From Kingdonia uniflora (lineage: Eukaryota > Streptophyta > Magnoliopsida > Ranunculales > Circaeasteraceae), in the NCBI GenBank assembly GCA_014058105.1, contig JACGCM010002156.1, positions 124,001-188,000 on the forward strand: DNA of 64,000 nt, read 5' to 3'. Positions 55,029 through 64,000 of the stretch are shown one piece after another; positions within the stretch are counted from its first letter, which is position 1; the number at the start of each line of letters is the position of its first letter. Under the pieces are notes generated by a model that worked only from the letters and a program-made list of their open reading frames with translations, searched no databases and was not told the origin of the DNA. The translations under genes were made by a program, and so were the position numbers.

Positions 55029-55383
55029 GAGCATATGCAGCAGTTGGAGGGTGGATTTTCACCAATCCACCCACAGTAGTTCAGACCAAAATCAAAGTGG
55101 ATTTTACCCAATGCAGTTCTGAACTGCGCGGGACAATAAAAAACTTAAGATCTGGCCACGTGTCTCCATCTGGAGCGTTCAAATCCCACACGCAGTTCAT
55201 AACTGCGTGAGATCGATTTACCAAAAATTCACCCAGAGGGTGGAGAGACCACCCTCAAGGTGGGTTTGCTCAAGCCATGTAGGCAGAACGACCTAACTGC
55301 TGTGGGGTGGATTTGGGGTTTAAAGGGTTGATTTCTCAATCCACCTCGCCACGTCAGAATTCATCTAGCTGCTGCAGGTGCTC
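55029..55383. mobile_element. PIF/Harbinger-type (Tourist-like) MITE, 355 bp
   Basis: The ends GAGCATATGCAGCAG and CTGCTGCAGGTGCTC are inverted repeats, flanked on both sides by the 3-bp duplication TAA (55026-55028, 55384-55386). The interior has GGGTGGATT/AATCCACCC words in both directions and no coding capacity. Confidence 0.82.
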
Positions 55384-55857
55384 TAAAGGTTATGTATTCT
55401 GTAAGCTATAACCTAATGGAAGTCTATATTTTCTCTCTACCTATGATTGTTTGATTAGATAGATGTTTTAGCTTTTGTTCTTAACAAAAATAATAATAAA
55501 ATACAGCTGAAAAGTAAAACTAATCGGATTACAGACTGTCATATCATTGTTGCAGTCTGCTACAGCTGACAAATGATGAATGCCATTTCTTCGTTACAGT
55601 AATCTGAATTTGTTTTCTTTTGCACACAATTATCATTTTACGCTCCAAAATTTTGGCATTTGAGCTCGAAAGAATTGTCATATGTGATTGAAAAAAATAT
55701 CGTTCGTACTACAACAAATATTCATTTGTGTCTCGCCTTATCTCTTCATCTTTTTTTCCTCTTCTCTCTCTCTCTCTTTGTATATATATATATATCCCTC
55801 TATTTCTGTTCTTCTCATCCTCGTCTTCTATCACCCATCATCTTCTTCATCGCTCTT
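55384..55857. other. Unassigned DNA with CT and AT microsatellites
   Basis: (CT)n and (AT)n tracts at 55763-55795 resemble a plant 5' UTR or core promoter, but no gene follows because the solo LTR starts at 55858. Short frames here are low-complexity. Confidence 0.4.
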
Positions 55858-56471
55858 TGTTAGAAATTAGGGTAGTTAATCCCAATCCCTCGCCCAAGAA
55901 CAATATACAGAAACGCTAATTAAGAAATTAAGCAATAATGAAATCAAACACACAACGATTTACTCGAAAGAAGGAAGTGGAAAACCCTAACGGGTAAAAA
56001 AACTACTTCCTGACGAACAATTCACTAATCAAAGATCAAATGTTACAATCACTCAAGCTTTCTCAAAGCTTTAATGGAGTCTTACAAACCCTAACTTTTG
56101 CTTTAGGATTAAACTCACATATTATACGTAAAAGACACTAAGTATTCCTTGTACACTTGGGATGACTTTACAAAAGTTATGGCTCAAAGTACGAACCACA
56201 AGGCAAACAAACAATCACAAAACAACTTGAAAAAGTTGTGATTTGAGGTCTATTCTAACATAACCTATTCTGAGACATCTGTGCAAACAGAGTAAAGTTT
56301 TATTCGAACAGAGATGTCTCTCCCTTACTTGTTCAAACATACTAAAGCTCTGTTCGAACAAAAACACCAAAAATCACTGGAATGAATTTTTAACCTTCGT
56401 CTCTGACCCTCGTTCGTCCCACGAACATAATGAACTTCCATGAACACCAAATTCGAATTCATTACTTAACA
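55858..56471 (-). mobile_element. Solo LTR of the copia family (minus orientation)
   Basis: It starts TGTTAGAAATTAGGGTAG and ends ACTTAACA, matching the copia LTR at 31236 (GAAAACCCTAACGGGTAAAA and GACGAACAATTCACTA blocks in the same order). The flanks CTCTT and CTCTC look like a target duplication. A purine-rich minus-strand run follows 56471, so a truncated element instead of a solo LTR is also possible. Confidence 0.7.
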
Positions 56472-56727
56472 CTCTCTTCTTTTCTTATCACACATTAACA
56501 ACATAAAGTAATTTATGTAATTTGTTTTGCCCAATATAGCATCATCTTTGCGCAGAAAAATTATCATCATAAAGTGTTTCACATCTTGCAAGGTCATCCA
56601 TGATTATAGAGACAACGACAAAGTTGCAAATAACGTGTCAAAAATTAAACTTTAGAGTATTACATTGCGATCATTTTGTGCTCATTTCCAAAGGACCTGA
56701 AGAGTATCATTTTTTTATGAAGCTAAT

Positions 56728-59700
56728 TAATCCACAATCCGATTGAGAAACTTTAGTTAGTAGAAAGAAGGAAGAACACCAATTGGATTTGGAAAAATAG
56801 AGAATTCAATTACTAAAAATAAGCAATTACAATGAGAATATTTTAAACCCTAGGCTTCTCTCAGAACTCTCTTCAGATCTAACATAACCTAGAAAATAAC
56901 CTAAGTTCCTTTTATATACTAGAGAACTCGAAAATCATAAAAGAACGGATCTCGAGGCAAAACAAGTCCTGAGAATCCAAAATAACACCAAAGTCGTTCG
57001 AAGGAACTAGGGAGTCGTTCGAACGGCTTTACGCCTAATTGGTCTAAACCCTAAAAACTTGCCATTTTCGTTCGAACAAGAACATAACACGTTCGAACGA
57101 AATATTGCTTGGGCCAAATTTTCAGTGGGGAAAACTAAAGTTGTTCGAACAAAAATATGAGTCGTTCGAACGAAAAATGACTATGGGCCAAAATTTCAGT
57201 GGGATGGAATTTGGTCATTCGAACGACTCTCAACCTCGTTCGAACGACTTAGACAAATTTCCAAAATACCTTAGATCCTCCTGGATCATGGCTCCCCTAT
57301 TTAGGAGCCTTGATCTTCTGCTCAAGTTAGAACTGGAGATGTGGGAATGCGGCGATGCCTAATTCCCTGCTGTACCACTTCGGCTTACTCAGTAGCTGAC
57401 CCGTTTTTCCAACTCAGAACGATTCAATACTACCCCGTCTATTAGTATGAATCTTCCTCTCTAGAATACCATCATCCGACAACGGATTTTCTCTTACCAT
57501 CCATAAGTCATCAACTGACGGTAGGTGGGTATCGATTGCACAGTCTTTATCCAAAATAGACGGCTCAAACAACTTCAAATGCTCGACATTAATCATCGAA
57601 TACATCTTCATGAAAGGTGGAAAATCCAACTGGAATGCATTGTCACCAATCTTCTTGAGTATAAAAAACAGACCATAACGGATAGGTTTGAGCTTCTTAC
57701 CTTCCCCTTTAAGCCGTTCCTTACCCAAATGTAACCAAACGAGGTCGCCCTCAAGAAAAGTATACTCAACCCGATGCTTGTCGTGGCTAGCCTTATACTT
57801 CGCTTGAGTCTTTTTCAACTGAGCTTCAACTACCTCATGAACCTTGTTGATCTTCTCAATGAAACGCTGAGCTTTAACCTGTTCCTCTTCCTCTTTCTAT
57901 GACACCGTCTTGTCGCCAATACTAAATACCAAATCAAAAGGGCTTTGCGGCAAGTACCACAAACAAACTTCAAAAGGAGACTTCAACGTGAAACTATGAA
58001 TCGCCCGGTTGAACGCAAACTGAAGATACGGTAAACTCTCATCCCAAGTCTTAGGATGCTTAGAATGGAATCCCCGTAATAAATGTACCAAAGTGTGATT
58101 AACTACCTCTGTTTGCCCATCTGTTTGCTGATAAAAAATGGTACTTCTCTTCAACTTAATGTCCCTCATCCCCCATAACGCTCTCCAGAAATGCCCCAAA
58201 AAGTGGTTATCCCAAAAAAGCTGCTCCTTTCCCTGTGACCGTCTTCTGGCATAGAATAAGAACAATCATCTTGCTGAATCGTTCCACCACCATAAATAAA
58301 GAGTCATTCGTACACCTGGTCATGGGAAAACCACCCATAAAATCAATTGAAATGCTCTCTCAAGGTCGACTAGGAACTGGTAATGGTAAGTATAGTCCTA
58401 TCTTCCTATTAGAAGGCTTTGATGTGCTGTATAGCATACAACCACGAACCACACGAGCAACATCCACCTGCATCTTCGGCCAATAGACATAACGCCGTAA
58501 ATTCAAAAAGAGTCTTCTCAACCACGAAATGACCTGCCACCCGGGAATAATGTGCCTCTCGAATCCACTGTAAACGGTCTCCACCCTCAGGAATACATAG
58601 TAGACTGCCCCTATAAATCAAACCATCCTTCAGAACATACCTGCACGTCTTGCCCTACAACAATTTCTCGTGAATCACACTGAGCCTCTTATCATTGTCA
58701 TACCCTGAAACGTACTTAGAAGGAACAATCGACTGGATCTGCATAGCTACCAACAAAGCAGAAATAGTTGGTAGTGGGAGTCGAGATAACATATCAACCA
58801 TCTTGTTGTCCACTCCTTTCTTATACTTGATCAATAAGGTAAACTGCTGAATGTACGACATTCACTTTATATGGCGAGCTTGCTGAAGCTTGGACTGCGT
58901 AGATAAGAACTGTAATAGTTTATGATCGTTATGTACCACAATCTCCTTCCCCAATAAGTAACTACGCCAATGTTTGACTGATTGATATAACGCGTAGAAC
59001 TCCTTATCGTAGATAGGATAGTTGCGTACTGTTCCTGTAAACATCTCAGAATGGTAAGCAACCGGCTTTCCATCTTGTAAAAGGATTTTCCCCAATACAT
59101 AGTCTGACGCATCTGTCTCGACCTCAAAAGGCTGCTGTAAATTGGGCAATGCTAACACTGGTGCATCCATAATCTTCCGCTTTAGTAACAAAAAAATCTT
59201 CTCATGGTGCTCTTTTCACACAAACTGTACCCCGGTCTTCTTCAAAGAATGCAACGCTGTGGCTATTTGTGAAAAATGTCGAATAAATTTCTGTAAGTAG
59301 TGACAAGAACCCATAAAACTCCTCACTTCTGTCACTGTGCGGGATCTAGGCTAATTAGTAATGACTGAGACCTTCTCTGGATCGACCTTTAGCTCGCCGC
59401 CACCAACAATAAAACCCAAATAGACTAGCTCCCGCTTCCCAAACTCGCACTTCTTCCCATTCAAAAAAAGTTGTTATGATCGCAACACGCCCAATACTTT
59501 ACGTAAATGCCCAAGGTGCTTCTCCCATGTATGACTATATATCAAGATATTATCCAAATATACAATCACAAAATCATCAATAAACGTACAAAGTACCTCA
59601 TTCATTAGCCGCATAAACGTCGTCGAAGCATTGCATAACCCAAAAGGCATCACCAACCACTCAAATAAGACCTGTTTGGTCTTGAACGTTGTTTTCCAAG

Positions 59701-59891
59701 TATCCTCCTCCCAGATTTGAACTTGATGGTAACCCGACTTTAGATCCAACTTAGTGAAAAACCGAGCCGTCTGTAATTTATTTAAAATCTTGTCAATCCG
59801 TGGAAGCGGATAACGATTCTTCACCGTGATCTTGTTCAACGCCCGATACTCTACACACATCCACCAAAACCCATCCTTCTTCGGTACCAGT
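56728..59891 (-). mobile_element. Ty3/gypsy element: 3' LTR, integrase, RNase H and RT; interrupted by a Tat element
   Basis: The LTR 56728-57288 (TAATCCACAAT.CGATTGAGAA.. to CTCCTGGATCA) is of the same family as 49198-49683. On the minus strand follow the integrase end (57818-57414, with GKERLKGEGKKLKPIRYG and NAFQLDFPP), the integrase core (58265-57897, YQQTDGQTEVVN and LLRGF), its zinc-finger region (58621-58360), RNase H (59191-58862, VETDASDYVLG, HNDHKLLQFL) and RT (59917-59474, LVPKKDGFWWMCVEYRALNK, YPLPRIDKIL, FDLKSGYHQV-type and VYLDNIL in place of YxDD). The RT stops in the LVPKKDG motif exactly where the Tat LTR begins. The 5' part should lie beyond the window. Confidence 0.9.
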
Positions 59892-60851
59892 TGTAATAGC
59901 CTATTTTCGTATCGCACGAAGATAACGCTTTACACATTCGAAATATAGTATGTTTAATTAGGAAACAAGCAATACTAAGTTTAGCGTAGAAAACCCTTGA
60001 ATGGGTTAAAAACCATGACCTCTCCTGAGGATTTTAGAAAGAGAGAGATATTTATTTAGACTGCTAGCTATTACAAAGAGAGAGAGAGAGAGATGTAGAA
60101 AATGATCTCTTAGAGGTTCTCAGAGCAGTTACCCTTGATTCATAGCTATCTAGTCTTATTTATAGGTCTTAAAATATGACCATTGGTTACATTGATGAGG
60201 AACGTTACAATATCATGTTTTAATGAGTCTTTATGGTGGACTTTTGTAACGTCTTGATACTTGTTGATATGTAACGGATCTATTAATATTCTCTAGTTGT
60301 ACCTTCATATGATCTCCTGTGATGTTCGCGTACATACGATCTGTCGACAAGTGGAGGAGTATCTTCTGTAGCGTGAAGTCACAGGATGCTTTGATATCTT
60401 CAAACTGTTGATGACGATGCGATCTCTAATAGTGTTTGCGTGTATTCGAACTGCTGATAGATATCTGAGTATTTAGTGCGATGCTATTGGATGCTTCGTC
60501 ATCCCCGAGCTGTAGATAAGGAAGTCTGTATTACAATCTCCTTGCTTTAGTCCTTGATTGGTTATCGGTATGTTTACTCGAGTTATCTGAGTTTAAATAT
60601 CGGACTCAGTACGGGGATTAGAAATAAGTCCTTACAACTGCCTCCTCTCAGCCAATAGTAGGAGAAACGTGCGTTGCGAGTGGTGTTGGTTGAGAAGTCC
60701 AATCGTCTAAATTGAATGTTCTATTGATGGCCCCATTTTTCCTTGGAAGAATAGTAGTTTCGACTGTTGGGTCTCCCAAAAATTCCTCTTGAGACCTGTA
60801 CTTGTGATGAATACCTTATTGAAAGTTGTGGAGTGCATTAAATGTTACTGG

Positions 60852-60860
60852 TATAAAATA
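60852..60860 (+). promoter_or_regulatory. TATA box of the short opposite-strand ORF (copy 2)
   Basis: TATAAAATA lies 81 bp before the ATG at 60933, the same arrangement as 2093-2100 and 2181 in copy 1. Confidence 0.5.
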
Positions 60861-60932
60861 TTATGAATAGTTGCTATCACTGTTTACCCTGGTTAACGTT
60901 GTCAGACTTTTATGTTGGGTTGAGTAGCAGTG

Positions 60933-61232
60933 ATGGTGACAACTCGACGCCAAACATATGAAGTTAGAGTTAAGACAAAAATGGCGAGTCTGCAAACTCG
61001 CTATTTTGGCTCCCAAAGCCTTTCGTTGCCAACTCCAATCCATGTTCCTCCAACTTTCCATGGGATAACATGGAAAGAAGTAGAGGAGACGGAGGATGAT
61101 TTTCATCAACTGTGGCGATTCTACTATATGGTTTTGTTTGCTGCTCACCGTCGGTCCTGTCTGCGGATGCTTGCAGAAAATGCGGTGTTGGCGGAAGACG
61201 AGAATGCGGGGAAGTCGTCTAAGAAGTACTAA
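60933..61232 (+). CDS. Short opposite-strand ORF of the Tat element (99 residues, open)
   Basis: The protein starts MVTTRRQTYEVRVKTKMASL and is open to a TAA at 61230-61232. It has basic N-terminal residues, a SLPTPIHVPPTFHGITWKEV core, an acidic and aromatic middle (EETEDDFHQLWRFYYMV) and a Lys/Ser end. The core is conserved in copy 1 despite heavy divergence. No domain is recognised. ATG 60933 was chosen over an upstream in-frame GTG because it follows the TATA box and matches ATG 2181. It could be a first exon, since a GT lies after the end, or a regulator acting on the LTR. Confidence 0.5.
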   Translation: MVTTRRQTYEVRVKTKMASLQTRYFGSQSLSLPTPIHVPPTFHGITWKEVEETEDDFHQLWRFYYMVLFAAHRRSCLRMLAENAVLAEDENAGKSSKKY

Positions 61233-61539
61233 CAATACCCTGCGAAAAATTGGGTATTGTAACGGTGGAGGAGGTCCTTCGTTGGAAGTGGAGGTGGGGG
61301 TTATGGAGGAGTGGTGGGATTAATTTTGTTCTCTGCCTCATTCCAATTTCCATCCTTGAGCTTTGAGTTTTTCTGCTGGGCCCTCCATTATTTCTTTTCA
61401 AGTGTTGCACTATCATCTGCAATGTAGGCTATTCTTTGTGAAAGACAAAAATGTCTGTTGAACTTGTAATCTTTATCTCCAAACTGGTTGAAGTGTTCAT
61501 TCTTGTAACTTTTTCCTTGAATAATAAATTTGCATTCCA

Positions 61540-62406
61540 TTATCTTGTCTTGTAAGTGCTTAAAGCTGCCTTTTGAACTGTTGTAAGACACCATTGAACA
61601 AATATCAAACTATTCACTGATGACATAGGTCGAAAATATGTAGGACGTAGCGTTGATTTATCCGAACTTTTTAGGTCGCCCTTATATATATGTGTGGCCT
61701 TATTGAGATATAGTGTTGTTATGTCTGTGGAGATGACAAGGTCGTGATCCCTTTCGTTCCATGAGTTATTTAGAGCCATGCTGTTGTTAACTTGAATACT
61801 TGCTATCATCGATGGAACTTGGTCGAAGCCTTTGAACACACGCTGGATAAACTTGCGAAAGCTGTTGATATTGAAACCATTCCGCGTGGTGAGGAGAGTT
61901 ATCCATTCTGTCATTATATGTAAGGTCGGACAGTTGATCATAATAAAATGATTTGCTTGTGTTAAGGTCGGTTCATCATTGCTTTCTGTATATATAATAA
62001 TTTTTAAATGAAATGGAACTAAAACAAGATTTACCGTTAATTTTTCTGCGTCTGTTAAGCCAACATTGTGGTAAGTGACAGCTGTAATAGCTGCACTTAG
62101 GTTGTTTTGAACTGGAACCATGCTATAAAAAAGTGTAGCAGGATCGTGCAGCCGTAATAGGTTGTTGCTGGAAGTAATCGTGCTGTAAGATCTGTGTAAA
62201 TCTTCTTGGGCAGTGAGTCTGTAATAATGGCGAAAGAGAGGGACATACGTGATAATAAAACACGTTACCCCAAAAACCATTATGAGGGTAAATGAAAAGA
62301 CGTGCCTGTTAGGAGAGATGGCGTGGACACGTGTCCCGAAGAGCCGTCGTTTCTGAAACCGAGGGGCAATATAAAAGCTTTTCTTCCATCTTCTCTTAAA
62401 ACACAA
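61540..62406 (-). CDS. Sense-strand ORF between pol and 3' LTR, 288 codons, one membrane segment
   Basis: A single uninterrupted frame, long for AT-rich non-coding DNA. Residues 1-35 are basic (MCFKRRWKKSFYIAP). Residues about 36-60 form a hydrophobic helix (FSFTLIMVFGVTCFIITYV). The rest is a mixed soluble region with six or so Asn-x-Ser/Thr sites. A type II membrane topology is inferred. It lies in the place where env-like genes occur in some plant retroelements, but I see no fusion peptide, furin site or second membrane helix. It could also be a captured host gene fragment. Weak similarity to the eroded frames at 2829-4000 supports that it belongs to the element. Confidence 0.5.
   Translation of the reverse strand: MCFKRRWKKSFYIAPRFQKRRLFGTRVHAISPNRHVFSFTLIMVFGVTCFIITYVPLFRHYYRLTAQEDLHRSYSTITSSNNLLRLHDPATLFYSMVPVQNNLSAAITAVTYHNVGLTDAEKLTVNLVLVPFHLKIIIYTESNDEPTLTQANHFIMINCPTLHIMTEWITLLTTRNGFNINSFRKFIQRVFKGFDQVPSMIASIQVNNSMALNNSWNERDHDLVISTDITTLYLNKATHIYKGDLKSSDKSTLRPTYFRPMSSVNSLIFVQWCLTTVQKAALSTYKTR
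62370..62377 (+). promoter_or_regulatory. TATA box of the long opposite-strand gene (copy 2)
   Basis: TATAAAAG is followed by a CT-rich leader, an A-rich start region and a likely 5'-UTR intron (62569-62739) whose acceptor TAG abuts the ATG at 62740. The box lies inside the first codons of the minus-strand ORF 62406-61540. Confidence 0.5.
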
Positions 62407-62739
62407 ACAGTTATAGACAGAAGCAGAAGCATTTCTAGAGAGAGAAACTTTTTAAATTTTGAACACAGTCCTCCAGCGTTGGTGATCATCTTACTAAGAA
62501 GGACAAAGTTTTGTCATCTGAGGTACGAGCGGTAACCGGAGTCGACGACTGTTGCTCTTCTAATACAGGTTAGTGCCTCTGTTTCCATTTTTTCTTCTGC
62601 TGTATTAGTTTTTGAAAAACTGGTAGGTTGTGTTTGTGAACTATTTGGGTAGATTAATAATGTGTTGGGTACTGCTGAGGGAGGAGGCCTTTTTTGTTAA
62701 TAAAAATCTATGAATAGATTTTCCCATTACGTGTGGTAG

Positions 62740-64000
62740 ATGCGCTCAAAAAATCCGAAACCCAGTAGTAAATTTGTTATCTCTGCCAGTAGTGAGGAAT
62801 CATCATCGTCTGATAGGACTATGGATGATTATGTGGTAATTGGTACGATGATTGCTGATAATCCATCTATATCTTCTGGGAGGGGTGTAGGATTGGATGC
62901 TGGGGATGAAACTAGGCAATTTTTTAAGTATCCCGAGAATGTTGACGTAGCGAAGAAATTTTTATAGCATAAAAAGAGTTTAGACAGAGAATGGGGGGAT
63001 TATGTGATGAATGCAGGGTTATGGTTTAGAACTCTGGTGAGACCGAGTGGTAATGTAGAGCATTATCAGGTGCCTTCTCTGGATCGTTGGAAGAGAAGTA
63101 TGGATATAGGAGGTAATATAGATATCGTTTATTATAATGGGACTGGATCAGAGGTCGTAGAGGAAGGATTTCTTTGTTACTTCAACCAGGTCGCATATGG
63201 GTTAAATATTCCCCTAACCTTTTTCCAAAAAGGGCTAATGAATGCACTAATGAGTTGCCCTGGTCAATTGAATGGTAATATTATTGAGATGATGAGGGTT
63301 TGTGAAGTCCTTAATCAGAAGTGAAGAGATGGTGGTATTGCGTGACAATTCGTTGCGGGCGATGTCTTGAAATACTATAAGTTTAAGTATATGAAAGATC
63401 GGTAGAGCGGATACTTGTTTAGTGATTCGGCGAGGCCAATTTTTTTTGATTTTGAGTCTTCTGGGAGGCCCTGGTGCGATCATCTTGTGATGGTGAGGGG
63501 TAATTGTATGCAAGTGCCCGGGGAACCCGCGCTCGAGCTGATATATATGAGTTTTAGCGAGAGTAAGTGTCTTCATTATGTATGTAGTTTGTCTTTTAAC
63601 TTACTACGAGCTGTTAACATAGTTTTATTGATGTTTTGGCAGAGCCTAAACCAAAAGTTGTTACTGATACATCGAGTTTGTTTGACATCGTTAGTCGAGA
63701 AGGGAGCGAACTGAACAAAGTTCTTGGATAGCTAGGAATTCGCAGAGAGAAGAGGCTTAACTTTGTAGTTGAAAAAGTACAACGAGCTCATCAAAAGTGA
63801 GCTATGACTGCATCTGGCTCTGCTTACGCCGATGTTATAAAGATTCCTGCATGTGTTGTTGGTTCTTCGAGCTCCTTAGTTCGGCGACCAAGAATGAAAA
63901 AGTCGGTGCCGCATTCTGAGCAAACAACGCCTGTGCAGTTACCACCGGAGGGAACTGAGGGGGTGGCTGCTGATGTGAATATGGCTCCTCCTCTGAAGAA
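62740..64000 (+). pseudogene. Long opposite-strand gene of the Tat element, copy 2 (partial, with stops)
   Basis: It starts MRSKNPKPSSKFVISASSEE (Ser-rich) and continues with a domain holding REWGDYVMNAGLWFRTLV, YGLNIPLTFFQKGLMNALM and CPGQLNGNIIEMMRVCEVLN, homologous to 4600-5300 in copy 1 and similar to PF04195-type plant transposon proteins. A GT-AG intron at 63563-63642 interrupts it at the same point as in copy 1. In-frame stops at about 62965, 63322 and 63403 show it is decaying. The coiled-coil part should follow beyond the window. Function unknown. Confidence 0.6.

Larger units (their letters stand above)
59892..64000 (-). mobile_element. Third Tat-lineage copy, 3' part (continues past the right edge)
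   Basis: The 3' LTR 59892-60636 matches the LTR at 1303-1822 and has the same ends (TGTAA..TTACA). Purine-rich sequence on the minus strand (complement near 60637-60665) precedes it. Inward lie a short opposite-strand ORF (60933-61232), a sense ORF (62406-61540) and the long opposite-strand gene from 62740 on, in the same order as in copy 1. gag-pol should lie to the right on the minus strand. Confidence 0.82.

Noticed and set aside
55660..55919. Three overlapping frames with Ser/Leu/Tyr-Ile runs
   Set aside because: They are translations of (CT)n and (AT)n tracts and run into the solo LTR.

Overview
This is nuclear DNA from a flowering plant, very probably a eudicot. It has AT-rich introns and intergenic DNA, genes split by GT-AG introns, plant-type proteins (a chloroplast-targeted CBS-pair protein, the SUMO E2 enzyme SCE1, cytosolic poly(A)-binding protein, GGPP synthase, a subtilase), and most of the space is filled by nested and decayed LTR retrotransposons, MITEs and a Helitron end. 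Nothing suggests a bacterial or organellar origin.

Layout. 1-409: the 3' end of a geranylgeranyl diphosphate synthase gene. 1303-13573: a large Tat-lineage Ty3/gypsy element on the minus strand (3' LTR at 1303-1822, gag end lost), whose pol-to-LTR interval carries an intron-containing gene on the opposite strand. 14217-15818: an intact five-exon SCE1 gene. 17743-28281: an eight-exon CBSX gene on the minus strand, whose 7.6 kb intron holds a non-autonomous LTR element, a tandem repeat array and a Helitron 3' end, and whose intron 3 holds a TRIM. 28479-31050: LTR and gag of a second Tat copy, starting about 200 bp upstream of the CBSX start codon. 31236-34180 and 35640-38440: two decayed Ty1/copia elements in opposite orientations. 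39257-40828: two MITE-like elements. 41853-46449: an intact nine-exon PABP gene. 48493-49007: a solo copia LTR. 49028-52512: a subtilase remnant split by an internally deleted gypsy element with identical TSDs. 53395-54759: a second subtilase pseudogene. 55029-55383: a PIF/Harbinger-type MITE. 55858-56471: another solo copia LTR. 56728-59891: a gypsy element cut in its reverse transcriptase by a third Tat element (59892 to the window end), which repeats the bidirectional layout of the first.

Main observations. The Tat elements here are bidirectional. Beside sense gag-pol they carry, between pol and the 3' LTR, a short and a long gene on the opposite strand, each with its own TATA box, and the long one has conserved short introns. 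In the same interval the copy at the right edge has an uninterrupted 288-codon sense ORF with a membrane segment, in the position where env-like genes sit. Extra antisense ORFs are known from Tat-lineage elements; the paired TATA promoters, the conserved intron position and the sense membrane-protein ORF are the parts worth following. A second theme is a shared U3 module (a GATCTCGAGGCAAA motif, a TATA box and TTCGAA palindromes) found in both copia and gypsy LTR families of this window.

Coordinates of exons and LTR ends were read by eye from splice signals, reading-frame continuity and repeat pairs; no search or alignment program was run.
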